The position numbers were made by a program, and so were the translations under genes. Shown in pieces: positions 54,082-63,924 of a stretch of 64,000 nt of DNA; position 1 is the first letter of the stretch; each line of letters begins with the position of its first letter. Source of the DNA: Sulfurirhabdus autotrophica (GTDB lineage Bacteria; Pseudomonadota; Gammaproteobacteria; Burkholderiales; SMCO01). The notes below the pieces were generated by a model that made no database searches, had not been told where the DNA came from, and worked only from the letters and a program-made list of their open reading frames with translations. The stretch covers positions 20,794-84,793 of the forward strand of contig NZ_SMCO01000015.1 of the NCBI RefSeq assembly GCF_004346685.1, written 5' to 3'.

Positions 54082-55641
54082 ATGGCATCGAAGCAAAAAA
54101 ATCTGAACCAGATGGCTTCTGGAGCGGGAATTGGACTGCTGGGCTCAGTTGCGGGATCAGTGTTGCAATTGGCTTCCGGCTTGATCATGGTGCGTTTGGT
54201 AGCACCTGTTGAATATGGGTTGTATACATTGGCGGCAGTATTTGTTGCAATGGCTGCAACATTGGCCAATATGGGTTTCGGCAATGGTGCGCCACAGTTA
54301 ATCGCGAAGTATCTGGCGGTGAGTGATTTTGCAAGAGCGCGTGGAATAGTAATGGCGACGTTGGGTGTTGTTGCAGCTGTGAGTGCTGTGTTGACTGCAG
54401 CAACTTTTGTTTTTTCAGCCCAACTCGCGGCCCTTTTCGGAAAGCCGGAGTTAACCAGGGTGTTGAACCTTTTTTCATTGATTTTGTGGCCTTCAGCCAT
54501 GATTCTCGCGCTGATTAGTATATTTAGAGGCTTTGCAAGTACCTGGCCAAAGGTGTTGTTCGATGAGCTGTTAAATCGCTTGATGCGCATAATAGGCCTT
54601 TTGCTGGTGGCATTCATGGGGTGGGGGCTTTCGGGGATTGTGTGGATAACGGTTGTAACCACTCTTATATCTTTCGTGGCTTTTTCCGGATATGCCTGGC
54701 GCACTATGCCTCGTTTGCTTCCGCCTGTTCAATCGATATGGGGCGGGCGTGAGCTGGTCCGGTTTTCTTTTCCATTGTTTGGCAATAATGTGATTGAAAT
54801 TTTAATGGTCTCCGCAAGTACATTGTTGTTAGGCTATTTTAAATCGGCAGATTTTGTTGGTCAGTACAATGTCGCTGTAACACTGTCGCGGTTACTTGAG
54901 ATGCCATTGATTGCCTTGGCTTTTATATATTTGCCCATTGCTACAGCAGTGCATGGAGGGCAGGGAGGGCAGGGAGGGCAGGGAAGCCAGGAAGTTGAAA
55001 AACTCTATTTAAGCAGCACCAAGTGGATTGCAGTGGTTACTTTGCCTGTGTTTTTGGGGATTTTGGTTGATGCAGAGTTTATTGTTGGTTTGCTATTCGG
55101 GAAGGCTTATTTGCCAGCAGCAAATGTGTTGAGGGTATTGGCAGTAGGTTATTTTATGCATGTGGCACTAGGGCCGAATGGTGTGACACTGTTAGCTTTT
55201 GGGACTCGGAGAGCAATCTTTTTATCTACGGCAATAGCTGCTTTAATCAACATAGTGTTGGGTGTTGTCCTGATGCCGTTATGGGGAGCAATGGGCGCAG
55301 CAATTGCCGTAGCATTAGCCTTGTCGGTTTCGAATATTTTTATCTCAGTAAAATTGTATATGCAAACTGGTATTCATCCTTTGAAAGCTGCATATATGCG
55401 GCCTCTAGCCGTTAGTGGGTTAGCGGGAATACTAAGTGCTGGTTTGGTGTGGGTTTTTCCGTTTTCATCGGGTTGGAAGCATTTTTTTCTGCTAGGTGCG
55501 ATTACGTTGGTTTGCTTAGCCTCTCCTATAATCACGCGCAGTATTGATGAATCGGATCTGTCTACGCTTGGTGCCATTGAAAGAAAACTATCCAAGAAAA
55601 TGATTATTACTGATAGATTGAGAAAGTGGTGTCTGCGATAA
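54082..55641 (+). CDS. Polysaccharide flippase (Wzx-like, MATE/MOP superfamily)
   Basis: This 519-residue protein has about 14 hydrophobic segments and the Polysacc_synt start (MASGAGIGLLGSVAGSVLQLASGLIMVRL). It would flip lipid-linked repeat units across the inner membrane. A 9-bp repeat adds a GGQGGQGGQ stretch to a loop near residue 292. It sits between the sulfotransferase and polymerase genes. Confidence 0.9.
   Translation: MASKQKNLNQMASGAGIGLLGSVAGSVLQLASGLIMVRLVAPVEYGLYTLAAVFVAMAATLANMGFGNGAPQLIAKYLAVSDFARARGIVMATLGVVAAVSAVLTAATFVFSAQLAALFGKPELTRVLNLFSLILWPSAMILALISIFRGFASTWPKVLFDELLNRLMRIIGLLLVAFMGWGLSGIVWITVVTTLISFVAFSGYAWRTMPRLLPPVQSIWGGRELVRFSFPLFGNNVIEILMVSASTLLLGYFKSADFVGQYNVAVTLSRLLEMPLIALAFIYLPIATAVHGGQGGQGGQGSQEVEKLYLSSTKWIAVVTLPVFLGILVDAEFIVGLLFGKAYLPAANVLRVLAVGYFMHVALGPNGVTLLAFGTRRAIFLSTAIAALINIVLGVVLMPLWGAMGAAIAVALALSVSNIFISVKLYMQTGIHPLKAAYMRPLAVSGLAGILSAGLVWVFPFSSGWKHFFLLGAITLVCLASPIITRSIDESDLSTLGAIERKLSKKMIITDRLRKWCLR
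54955..54990 (+). repeat. Tandem 9-bp repeat inside the flippase gene
   Basis: Three exact GGAGGGCAG units (54955-54981) and a fourth degenerate unit (GGAAGCCAG) encode Gly-Gly-Gln repeats in a loop. Because the unit is a multiple of three, copy changes would alter loop length without shifting the frame. Confidence 0.85.
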
Positions 55642-55683
55642 CGTTTGAAAAACAAGATTGTATAAAAGTGGGGGAACACAAAA

Positions 55684-57075
55684 ATGAATCAGGCTGTACA
55701 AGCAGACGGAATGGTGTTGAAAGGAGATGCATTTCAGGCTACCCGAATGCCTGCTCCAAGTTTGCTATTGTTCATGATGTTGGCAGTAATTTTTGTCTTA
55801 TTTAATACTGTATTTCAGACTTTTTCTTTGCCATCCGTTCCTCTGGTGGGCGGAGCGAATATGTTTATTCAGGATTTACTGTTGTGGCTTTTAGTCTTTT
55901 TTGGGATGTTTGCCAAACTAAATAATAGCAAGACGTCTGTGGGATCAAGTCTAAGTAAATTTGTTGCTTTTTTTATGATAATTATTGTAGCTGAAGTGCT
56001 TTACGCTGTTGTTGCATTCGATAGGCCTTTGTTTAGGGTATATAACGACAGTAAGGATTTTTATTACTATATGTTGTTTTTTCCTGTGATTTGGTGTTTT
56101 GGTAACGATAAAGGGATAAGTTGGATCATAAAACTCTGGGCAGTGTTGGCTTTTTTTGGCGCGTTGCTTTTTCTATACCAGTTTTTTTTCGGGGAATTGG
56201 ATATATTTCAGAAATATACATGGCTGTATAGCAGTTCTCTTGATGTCAGCACGGGCGGCACAGGCACGGCTACACTGGATTATAAGCGATTGTTATCTCA
56301 AGGTACGGTACTGTTCAGAATTATGCTTTTTGTGGCTTTTTGCATGTGGCTATTTCCCACCGGGCGCAATCGTCAGTGGTGGGGATGGCTGGCTTTGATT
56401 CTGGCGTTGCAGGTATTGTTGCAATTTACCCGTGGCATGTACGTAACAACACTTTTGGCATTGTTGCTGATGCCATTGTTGATAAGTGAAAGTGCAGCTA
56501 AGGCTAAAATTCGTAATATTCTCGTATTGAGTGTTATTGTTATTACGCTCGCCATTGCGTACAAAGCAATATATGCAACCACGAGTAGTAATTATGGATT
56601 GTTTGAATTTATTGGCGAACGGTTTTTTCGTGGTGTGACTGAAGCGGGGCAGGATTCAAGCCTGAAAGGTCGTGTAGATAGTGCGGAATACCTGTTTAGC
56701 AAAATGGACGGAAACTGGTTATTTGGTCTGGGGTTCGGTAGCGGTTTGGTTTATGGCGACAGTACAATTGTTAGTCTCTTAGTGAAAACTGGTTTAGTTG
56801 GCACAGTGGCATTCTTTGTAATGTTCATTCAAGCTTGCCTAAATGCTTTGAGGCGTTTTCGTTTCATTGATAATCCAGTTCAAAAGGCTCTAATGCTAGC
56901 CCTTTTAGTTAGTACTATGCGTCACTTAGTTAATGGCATTACCCAATCAGATTTTGCACTGGATACGCGAATTGCAGCATTAATTGTAAGCGTAGCGATG
57001 ATGGAAATAATTGGGATAAGAGCGCTTGCTGCACGTAAAGCTAATTCTATTCAGAATGAGCAAAAGCATGACTAA
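55684..57075 (+). CDS. O-antigen ligase/polymerase (Wzy-like)
   Basis: This 463-residue membrane protein has about 11 hydrophobic segments and a Wzy_C/O-antigen ligase core (LLQFTRGMYVTTLLALLL; then GLGFGSGLVYGDSTIVSLLVKTGLVG). The Arg-rich periplasmic loop between them is normal for the family. It likely polymerises the flipped repeat units. The next glycosyltransferase frame starts within its end. Confidence 0.85.
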   Translation: MNQAVQADGMVLKGDAFQATRMPAPSLLLFMMLAVIFVLFNTVFQTFSLPSVPLVGGANMFIQDLLLWLLVFFGMFAKLNNSKTSVGSSLSKFVAFFMIIIVAEVLYAVVAFDRPLFRVYNDSKDFYYYMLFFPVIWCFGNDKGISWIIKLWAVLAFFGALLFLYQFFFGELDIFQKYTWLYSSSLDVSTGGTGTATLDYKRLLSQGTVLFRIMLFVAFCMWLFPTGRNRQWWGWLALILALQVLLQFTRGMYVTTLLALLLMPLLISESAAKAKIRNILVLSVIVITLAIAYKAIYATTSSNYGLFEFIGERFFRGVTEAGQDSSLKGRVDSAEYLFSKMDGNWLFGLGFGSGLVYGDSTIVSLLVKTGLVGTVAFFVMFIQACLNALRRFRFIDNPVQKALMLALLVSTMRHLVNGITQSDFALDTRIAALIVSVAMMEIIGIRALAARKANSIQNEQKHD

Positions 57076-58021
57076 ATCTCAAGAAAGCATCAACGATCCT
57101 AGCCTTGGTGTTGTGGTACTCAACTGGAATGGCAAGTCTGATACGTTAGCTTGTTTGTCATCACTGTTCCAATGTACTTATAGGCATTTTTATGTCTATG
57201 TTGTAGATAATGCTTCATCAGATGGTAGTGTTGAAGCAATACGTGAACAATTTGGCGATAAACATAATTTAACCGTGCTGGAAAGTGGTGGGAATCTGGG
57301 GTTTTCTGGTGGAAATAATGTTGGCATGAAGCAAGCAGTTGCTGATGGCATGCGCTATGTTATGCTGTTAAATAATGATACAGAGGTGGATGCCGCTTTT
57401 TTGGAGCCACTTGTTAATACGATGGAAAGCGATTCCGGTGTCGGTGTCGTAACCAGCAAGATATATTTTGCCAAACCTTCGAATAAACTTTGGTTTTTTG
57501 GTGGATTTATGGATCGCAATACGGGGTTGGGCGGCCCCGTTGGCGGACAGGTGGAAGATGTTGGGCAATTTAATCATCTAGTCGAATGCGATTATGCGAC
57601 TGGTTGCGCGCTATTGACGAGTGCAGAATTAATTAAAAAAATCGGTGTGCTGGACGACGACTATTTTTATTTGTGTGAAGATGCGGATTTTTGTTTTCGA
57701 GTGTCTGATGCAGGGTACAGGGTTGTTGCAGTGCCAGAGTCAATTGTTTGGCATAAAGTAACCGCTTCACTTGCAGGTGGCGAAGAGTCGCCATTTCGTT
57801 TGTATTTTCGAGCGCGAAATCAGATGATGCTGGTTGCAAAAAACAAGAAAGATTTTCGCCTGATTAAGCATGGGCTGGGATTGTTTGGGTATCACATGGT
57901 TTATCTGGCGCGCCGGGTGGCAAAGGGAATGCCGTGGCGAGGTACATATTATTATATTTGGGGGCTCTGGGATTTTTTACTGGGAAGAAAAGGGAATATT
58001 TCTCAGCGCCGATCTAATTGA
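57056..58021 (+). CDS. Glycosyltransferase family 2
   Basis: This GT-A fold enzyme has GVVVLNWNGKSDTLACLSSL, VVDNASSDGSVEAI and the MLLNNDTEVD metal-binding motif, then the YFYLCEDADFCFRVSDAGY acceptor region (rhamnosyltransferase-like). The open frame extends to 57026; ATG 57056 or 57068 is more likely, and both overlap the polymerase end. It probably adds a sugar such as rhamnose to the repeat unit. Confidence 0.9.
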   Translation: MSKSMTKSQESINDPSLGVVVLNWNGKSDTLACLSSLFQCTYRHFYVYVVDNASSDGSVEAIREQFGDKHNLTVLESGGNLGFSGGNNVGMKQAVADGMRYVMLLNNDTEVDAAFLEPLVNTMESDSGVGVVTSKIYFAKPSNKLWFFGGFMDRNTGLGGPVGGQVEDVGQFNHLVECDYATGCALLTSAELIKKIGVLDDDYFYLCEDADFCFRVSDAGYRVVAVPESIVWHKVTASLAGGEESPFRLYFRARNQMMLVAKNKKDFRLIKHGLGLFGYHMVYLARRVAKGMPWRGTYYYIWGLWDFLLGRKGNISQRRSN

Positions 58022-58030
58022 AGGCTTTAA

Positions 58031-59170
58031 ATGAAAATCACGTTAATTTCATTTCACTTTTCAGAATATACATTTTTATTGGCAAAAGCATTATCGGTAA
58101 GGCACGAGGTGCAACTGATCTTAAATCAGAAAAATGCGGAACGTGAGTTGGGAGATCGATTGAATCCTGTTGAAGGGCAACAGTTTGAAATTATTGTGCT
58201 TCCGGATTATGGTTTAAAGAATCCATTGATGCTGTTTAATATTTTTAACATAGTTTCCAGGATAAAACGTTTTTCGCCGGATGTTGTACATTGTCAGGAG
58301 GCAATTACTGATTACTTGATGGCTGCACTACTTTTACTTCGAAAATACCCGCTAGTGCTTACCATTCATGACCATATTCCTCATTCCGGGATAGATTCAC
58401 AAGCGAGAAAAAGGATAATTTTTTATCAGCAACGTTTGCGTCATATGCCTGATGTGGTAATTGTTCATGGCGATCGAATAAAAAATGAAAGTGAAAAGTT
58501 GCTGCCCTGGTTACAAGACAGAATTGTGGCAATTCCCCATGGGCCGTTAGGTGAGGCTCCAGAGATGCACGATGAGCAGTGGGAAAGTGGTAATTTACTT
58601 TTTTTTGGCAGAATTGAGCAATATAAGGGCTTGCGCTATTTTATTGACGCTGTGAAAGTGCTTAATTCAGAAAACGTAGCTGTGAAAGGCGTGATCGCAG
58701 GAACTGGTAGAGATCTGGAAAATTATCGGGATGAAATTGAGTCTGACAGTCAATTTGAACTAATTGATCGCTATATTGACGATCAAGAAATTCCAGGGAT
58801 ATTCAATAAGGCAAACGTCGTTGTTTTGCCTTATACCGATGCAACTCAAAGTGGAGTGGTAGCTCTGGCGCTACGCTTTGGAAGACCTATTGTGGCATCC
58901 GAAGTGGGTAGTATTGGTGAAGTGGTGAGGGAAGGGTTTAACGGATTATTGGTTCCTCCAAAGGATGTTCCTGCATTAGCAGATGCAATTAAAAAATTGG
59001 TAAATAATTCGCAGGTGACTACCTTGATGGCACAAAATGCCAGAGTGCTTGCTTCTACAGAGTTGTCATGGGAGACAATCGCTGAGAAAACTGAAAAAGC
59101 ATATCAAATAGCCATAGCTAATAAATTGGGGGATGCTGCTTTGCTACAATCAGCAACAGGAAAATATTAA
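58031..59170 (+). CDS. Glycosyltransferase family 4
   Basis: This 379-residue GT-B enzyme has the donor-site region LFFGRIEQYKGLRYFIDA, VVLPYTDATQSGVVALAL and SEVGSIGEVVREGFNGLLVPP with the usual acidic residues. The N-terminal domain has VVHCQEAITDYLM and TIHDHIPHSG. The specific sugar is unknown. It overlaps the next glycosyltransferase gene by one base. Confidence 0.9.
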   Translation: MKITLISFHFSEYTFLLAKALSVRHEVQLILNQKNAERELGDRLNPVEGQQFEIIVLPDYGLKNPLMLFNIFNIVSRIKRFSPDVVHCQEAITDYLMAALLLLRKYPLVLTIHDHIPHSGIDSQARKRIIFYQQRLRHMPDVVIVHGDRIKNESEKLLPWLQDRIVAIPHGPLGEAPEMHDEQWESGNLLFFGRIEQYKGLRYFIDAVKVLNSENVAVKGVIAGTGRDLENYRDEIESDSQFELIDRYIDDQEIPGIFNKANVVVLPYTDATQSGVVALALRFGRPIVASEVGSIGEVVREGFNGLLVPPKDVPALADAIKKLVNNSQVTTLMAQNARVLASTELSWETIAEKTEKAYQIAIANKLGDAALLQSATGKY

Positions 59171-60315
59171 TGACTGTAATTGCTAAAAAAATATTGTTTG
59201 TGCTGCCATCATTACTCCGTGCAGGGGCGGAGACGCAAGTTATCGATTTGGTAAACAGCCTGGATAGTACAAAATTCAAAAAATATTTACTGACATTTGA
59301 AGCTAATCTTGATCAATATGATCGGATTGATCATGACCATGTTAAATTTATTCACCACCCCAGAAGATATAAGTTTGATTTTGGGGTGATTCGTGAAATT
59401 GCAAGAATCATTGACGAGGAGCGGATCGATCTTGTGCATTGCTCGTTACAGATTGCTTTGTTTATGAGTCTGATGGGCGTGAAGTTTTCAAAACGTAAGC
59501 CGTCTTTGGTGCTTGCGGTGCATACCACAGTCAATGTAAGCAGACATGATGAATGGTTTGATAAGTTTTTTTATCAATGGTTGATGCGTATTTGCAGTAA
59601 AGTGATTTTTGTATGTGGCGCTCAAAAAACATACTGGCAATCAAAATATCCATTCTTGAGAAAGCGTTCTCAGGTGATTTACAACGGTGTGGATACTGAC
59701 TACTTCGCACCTGCTAAATTCCTGGATATTGGTTTGGCATTCAGGGGAACATTAGGCATTCCAGAAGAGGGGCGTGTGATATGTCATATAGCCGGCTTTC
59801 GCCCTGAAAAGGGACATACGATTCTTTTAAACGCATTCTCTGAGGTGTTGAAGGCCGTTCCAAATGCATATTTGGTTTTTGCCGGTGATGGGCCTTTAAG
59901 GGTTGAAATCACCCATTTGGTACAAGAGATGGGTATTGAAGAAAGAGTGCGGTTTTTAGGGAGTCTTGCAGACGTCCGTCCTGTATTAGCTGCGTCTGAC
60001 GTTTCAGTCTTGTCCTCAACTGCAGTAGAGACTTTTTCAATTGCCATGCTTGAGTCAATGTCTATGAAGGTTCCCATGGTTGCAACAGATATGGGCGGAA
60101 CTTCCGAGGCCGTATTGCACGATGAGACAGGGGTGATCGTAGAACCTGGCGATCAAGGGGGGCTGGCAAAAGCATTGGCAAATTTGCTAATTGAAGATAG
60201 AAAGCGGATTGCGATGGGGGATGCAGCACGCACTTTGGTGAAAAATAAATTTACCAAGCGAAATATGGTAGAGGAAACAGCCTCTGTTATAGAACAATGT
60301 ATTTCAATTAACTGA
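59170..60315 (+). CDS. Glycosyltransferase family 4
   Basis: This 381-residue GT-B enzyme has LPSLLRAGAETQVIDLVNSL near the start, VIYNGVDTDYF, FRPEKGHTILLNAF, and STAVETFSIAMLESMSMKVPMVATDMGGTSE with the EX7E-type motif. It is one of three GT4 genes in a row, so the repeat unit probably has at least four sugars. The donor is unknown. Confidence 0.9.
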   Translation: MTVIAKKILFVLPSLLRAGAETQVIDLVNSLDSTKFKKYLLTFEANLDQYDRIDHDHVKFIHHPRRYKFDFGVIREIARIIDEERIDLVHCSLQIALFMSLMGVKFSKRKPSLVLAVHTTVNVSRHDEWFDKFFYQWLMRICSKVIFVCGAQKTYWQSKYPFLRKRSQVIYNGVDTDYFAPAKFLDIGLAFRGTLGIPEEGRVICHIAGFRPEKGHTILLNAFSEVLKAVPNAYLVFAGDGPLRVEITHLVQEMGIEERVRFLGSLADVRPVLAASDVSVLSSTAVETFSIAMLESMSMKVPMVATDMGGTSEAVLHDETGVIVEPGDQGGLAKALANLLIEDRKRIAMGDAARTLVKNKFTKRNMVEETASVIEQCISIN

Positions 60316-60386
60316 GCAGGAAATGTTTTTTTGCGACTAAATTTGCGGATTTACAGTTCAGTGTATGAAGTGTTGTGGCGTATAGC

Positions 60387-61487
60387 ATGAAACATAAAAA
60401 AATCCTCATGATGGGGCCGTCAATTCATTCTCTGGGGGGCGTAGCTTCCGTTGTAGGTGGGTATGTCCAGGCAGGTTTGTTTGACAGATGGCCAATTGTT
60501 TATCTTGAAACGCATGTAGAAGGATCAAAATTAAAAAAACTTATTATTGCAATTATTGCGTTATGGAAGTTGTTGCGTATGTTGTTGATGGGAGAAGTAG
60601 CTCTTTTACATGTGCATACATCTGATAAAGTCAGTTTTTGGCGTAAGTTTATTTACATTATTTTTGTGATTATGGCGAGGCGCCCGATTGTTTTTCATAT
60701 GCACGCGGGCACTTTTTTGCAATTTTATAAAGATCATTGTGGCGAGCTGGCTAAAGTATTGGTTCGCTTTGTGCTAAATAGGGCTGCATATGTTGTTGCG
60801 CTATCCAGTCAATGGAAAGCGAATCTTTTAAGCATAGTGCCTGATGCTAACGTTGTTTGTATATTTAATTCTGTTACGATTCCACCAGAGCGTACAGTGT
60901 TGCCACAGCAAAAACGTCAGCGCGTACTCCTGTTTCTTGGTCGTCTTGGACAAGGAAAGGGCACCTATGATTTGTTAGAAGCGGTTGCAAGGATTCGCAA
61001 TTTATTTCCTGACGTTGAACTAAGGTGCGGTGGTGATGGCGAGTTGGAAAAAGTAGTTGAACGCGCAAGGGAGTTGGGCCTTGAGGGAAATATTAAGATT
61101 TTAGGGTGGGTAAAAGGCGAGCAAAAGCAGCTACAACTTGATGAGGCAGCAATATACGTGCTGCCATCTTATTATGAAGGTTTGCCAATGGGTGTTTTGG
61201 AGGCTATGGCTGCTGGGGTGCCTGTAATTACCACGACGGTGGGTGGAATTCCAGATGTTATTGAGACTAGTGTGGATGGTCTATTAATTGAACCGGGTGA
61301 TGTAGATGCGTTGGCAGTTGCAATTGAAATGCTACTTGGAAACGCTGATTTGAGAACAGCAATGGGTGTGGCAGCAAAAGAAAAGATTGTTGAGCGGTTC
61401 AGCGCAGAGCGAGTTTTGCCTCACCTTGAGGAGATATACCTCCAATTAGGCGCTGTGCCTGTAAAATGTTCAATTACTCTGAAGTAG
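60387..61487 (+). CDS. Glycosyltransferase family 4
   Basis: This GT-B enzyme of about 366 residues has GPSIHSLGGVASVVGGY, FHMHAGTFLQFY, LLFLGRLGQGKGTYDLLEA and YVLPSYYEGLPMGVLEAMAAGVPVI. A hydrophobic, basic stretch (KKLIIAIIALWKLLRMLLM) suggests membrane attachment. GTG 60375 is an alternative start. Confidence 0.9.
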   Translation: MKHKKILMMGPSIHSLGGVASVVGGYVQAGLFDRWPIVYLETHVEGSKLKKLIIAIIALWKLLRMLLMGEVALLHVHTSDKVSFWRKFIYIIFVIMARRPIVFHMHAGTFLQFYKDHCGELAKVLVRFVLNRAAYVVALSSQWKANLLSIVPDANVVCIFNSVTIPPERTVLPQQKRQRVLLFLGRLGQGKGTYDLLEAVARIRNLFPDVELRCGGDGELEKVVERARELGLEGNIKILGWVKGEQKQLQLDEAAIYVLPSYYEGLPMGVLEAMAAGVPVITTTVGGIPDVIETSVDGLLIEPGDVDALAVAIEMLLGNADLRTAMGVAAKEKIVERFSAERVLPHLEEIYLQLGAVPVKCSITLK

Positions 61488-61512
61488 ATGGCGGCAAAGG
61501 GATGAATAAGTA

Positions 61513-62247
61513 ATGTTCGAACGAATAGAAGTGTTAGGTGTTCCGATCGATCGCGTTAACATGGAGCAGTCAATTGATTGGGTAGATCAAACTATAACGG
61601 GCGATAAGCCCGAAGTAATCTACTCGCTTAACTCTGAAATAGTGGTTATGGCACAAAATAACCCACTATTTTTGAACCTTCTGCGTGATGGTGGACTTCT
61701 TATACCAGATGGTATTGGCGTGATAGTTGCTGCGAAGTGGCTGGGATTAGGTCTTTTAGAACAGGTTCCCGGTTGTGAATTGATGCCGGCGATTTGTGAA
61801 AGTGCGGCTAGGAAAGGTTATAGTATTTTTCTTTTTGGCGCAGCGCCAGATGTGAATGTTAAAGCACAGGAAGTTTTGCGCGAGCGGTTCCCAGGAATTT
61901 GTATAGCAGGCGCACGGGATGGCTATGTTAAAGATGAAGAAATGCCGCAGCTTATCAACGAGATAAACTCGTCTGGTGCGCAGGTATTGTTTGTTGCCCT
62001 GGGTTGTCCTCGGCAGGAACTGTGGGTAGAGAAATACCTGCCACTACTTAATGTGAAAGTTTGTCAGGTTGTAGGTGGAACTTTCGATGTCATTGCCGGA
62101 ACGGTGAAGCGTGCGCCTTTAATATTTAGAAAAATGAACTTGGAATGGTTTTATAGGCTGGCATCACAACCTAAGCGGATTTTTAGACAAACGGCTCTAA
62201 TAAAGTTTGTTTCTCAGGTGGCTCGAAAGAGACTGGGATTGTTTTGA
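61513..62247 (+). CDS. WecG/TagA/CpsF-family glycosyltransferase
   Basis: This 244-residue GT26 enzyme has VYSLNSEIVVMAQ-like and LLIPDGIGVIVAAKWLG motifs, LFGAAPDVNVKA, LFVALGCPRQELWVEKYL and GGTFDVIAGTVKRAPLIF. In enteric bacteria WecG transfers ManNAcA, matching the wecB/wecC genes here, though other sugars are possible. Its stop overlaps the next start by one base. Confidence 0.9.
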   Translation: MFERIEVLGVPIDRVNMEQSIDWVDQTITGDKPEVIYSLNSEIVVMAQNNPLFLNLLRDGGLLIPDGIGVIVAAKWLGLGLLEQVPGCELMPAICESAARKGYSIFLFGAAPDVNVKAQEVLRERFPGICIAGARDGYVKDEEMPQLINEINSSGAQVLFVALGCPRQELWVEKYLPLLNVKVCQVVGGTFDVIAGTVKRAPLIFRKMNLEWFYRLASQPKRIFRQTALIKFVSQVARKRLGLF

Positions 62248-63359
62248 TGACAATCAGTAACTTTGTTCGATTAGTTTGCCTTTGTGCTTTTCTGGTATTT
62301 ACTTTGCCAGCTTGGGCGGAAATTCAGGAAAGTCGTGCAATTTTCGATGAAACATACGGATGGGTGACACCAGAAGGTGCAGAGAAAACATTGGCGCGTA
62401 TCAAGAACGCGGGTTTTAATGTGTATATTCCGTGTGTATGGCTTGGTAAAGGGACAGCTTGGCCATCTAAACTGGCACCAAAGACCCCAGAATGGCGTGC
62501 TAAGTGGAAGCCAGGTTACGACCCACTGGAAAATTTGATTAAGAAAGCGCATGAGGTAGGCATTGAAGTTCACCCATGGTTTGCCGTAATGACCAGGTGG
62601 CGAAATTTTTTTCCGGAATATTATGATGCAGGAACGCCTGAACATGCATTTAACGTGCATATCCCTGAGTTTAGGAAGTTTATTGTAGACCTTATGGTGG
62701 AGGTCGTTAAAAATTATGACGTAGATGGAATAAATCTTGATGTCATTCGTTCCAGAGGCCTGTGTAAGTCAAAATATTGTGTAGAGGACTACAAAAATAA
62801 ATATAGCCGGAATTTACTTTTAGATTTAGAAGTGAATGATTTTACTCCTGAAAGATTAAGGGATAAAACCCAGACTTGGGAGTACTTAAAAGATTGGAAT
62901 CGATCTGCGGTTTCGGACATTGTGTCCAACTTTTCTTTACAAGCCAAAGCGATAAAACCCGGATTGTTGATTAGTGTGGATAGTATCGTCCTTATTCAAG
63001 ATTTTCGCGTGCAGGGTGCTGATAGTATTGAGTGGAGCAATAATGGTTGGATCGATGTTATTTATAATATGGATTACAAACGCGAGATTGATGTCAGGTT
63101 GACTCAAAACGGCCGGAGTAAATTGAAGAAACCAGATAGTCTTGTAGTATTGGTAGGTAATGTGGAGTCAATAAATACCGATTATGCTTATCCGCGAGAA
63201 CCGCAACTGGTTGCTGATTTGCTAACATTTTCAAAAAATAAATGGGCGGGTGGTAATGGCGTTGCAATGTGGACTTACCAGTTTTTGACGGATGAGCAGA
63301 TTGAGAGTATCAAAAATGGTCCGTTTAAAGAACCTGCAAAACCATTTTGGAAAAAATAA
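62247..63359 (+). CDS. Secreted GHL10-like glycoside hydrolase
   Basis: This protein of about 370 residues has a signal peptide (LVCLCAFLVFTLPAWAE) and a GHL10/DUF187-type TIM barrel (GVTPEGAEKTLARIKNAGFNVYIPCVW; VGIEVHPWFAVMTRW; VKNYDVDGINLDVIRS; WIDVIYNMDYKREIDV). The acidic residues in DGINLDVIR fit the catalytic region. ATG 62247 overlaps the previous stop; TTG 62244 is less likely. It may trim the exported polysaccharide in the periplasm or outside. The exosortase gene follows after 49 bases. Confidence 0.82.
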   Translation: MTISNFVRLVCLCAFLVFTLPAWAEIQESRAIFDETYGWVTPEGAEKTLARIKNAGFNVYIPCVWLGKGTAWPSKLAPKTPEWRAKWKPGYDPLENLIKKAHEVGIEVHPWFAVMTRWRNFFPEYYDAGTPEHAFNVHIPEFRKFIVDLMVEVVKNYDVDGINLDVIRSRGLCKSKYCVEDYKNKYSRNLLLDLEVNDFTPERLRDKTQTWEYLKDWNRSAVSDIVSNFSLQAKAIKPGLLISVDSIVLIQDFRVQGADSIEWSNNGWIDVIYNMDYKREIDVRLTQNGRSKLKKPDSLVVLVGNVESINTDYAYPREPQLVADLLTFSKNKWAGGNGVAMWTYQFLTDEQIESIKNGPFKEPAKPFWKK

Positions 63360-63408
63360 ATTATAGATTAGTGTCATTCTAATCAAAATAAGCAAGGGAG
63401 CACAGCAC

Positions 63409-63924
63409 ATGAGTGGGAAAACCGTATGGAGAGAGGGGCGCCTGATCTGGGGGGCTTTAGTGATCGTCGGGTTGCTTTTGGGGGTTATTTTCTGGGATGG
63501 ATTCAATGAGATGGTCAAAGTATGGGGTACGCAGGAAGAGTATAGCTATGGTTATATTATTCCTTTTATTACCTTGTTTTTGATCTGGCAAAAAAAGGAT
63601 CAGCTCGAATTTCTACCCTTTAAAGGTTCATGGGTTGGGTTTGCTTTTGTTGCTTTAGGGCTCGTATTGTTTTTGGTAGGTAATCTCAGCACGATATTTG
63701 TAGTCGTGCAGTATGCCTTTTTGCTGGTTTTGATAGGATTGTTGTTGTCTTTCACAGGGTGGCAGGGAATGCGGCCTATTATTGTGCCTTTGTTGTTTCT
63801 TGCTTTTATGATTCCGCTCCCTGTTTTTTTATTCAATAGTTTATCTAGCCAGCTCCAGTTAATTTCTTCTCAGATCGGTGTGTGGGTGATCCGCTTGTTT
63901 GGTATTATAGATCCGGCACGATAA
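63409..63924 (+). pseudogene. Interrupted exosortase (XrtD-like), N-terminal part only
   Basis: The 171-residue frame matches the N-terminal half of an exosortase: EEYSYGYIIPFITLFLIWQ, the loop FMIPLPVFLFNSLSSQ, and LQLISSQIGVWVIRLFGI, a form close to the VPLPA-specific XrtD type. Homology stops after GI (63906) and the frame ends with IDPAR and a stop. The missing part holds the catalytic Cys (in an ACSGLR-like motif), Arg and His, so this product cannot cleave substrates. The sequence after the breakpoint looks like an IS630 element end. The gene could be split, with its second half beyond the window. The start ATG 63409 follows AAGGGAG. Confidence 0.7.

Noticed and set aside
54009..54704. 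231-codon antisense frame
   Set aside because: Shadow of the flippase gene, whose hydrophobic pattern is clear.
54955..54990. Short tandem repeats as a possible CRISPR
   Set aside because: Units are 9 bp with no spacers and lie within a coding sequence. No CRISPR array or tRNA/rRNA gene was seen in the window.
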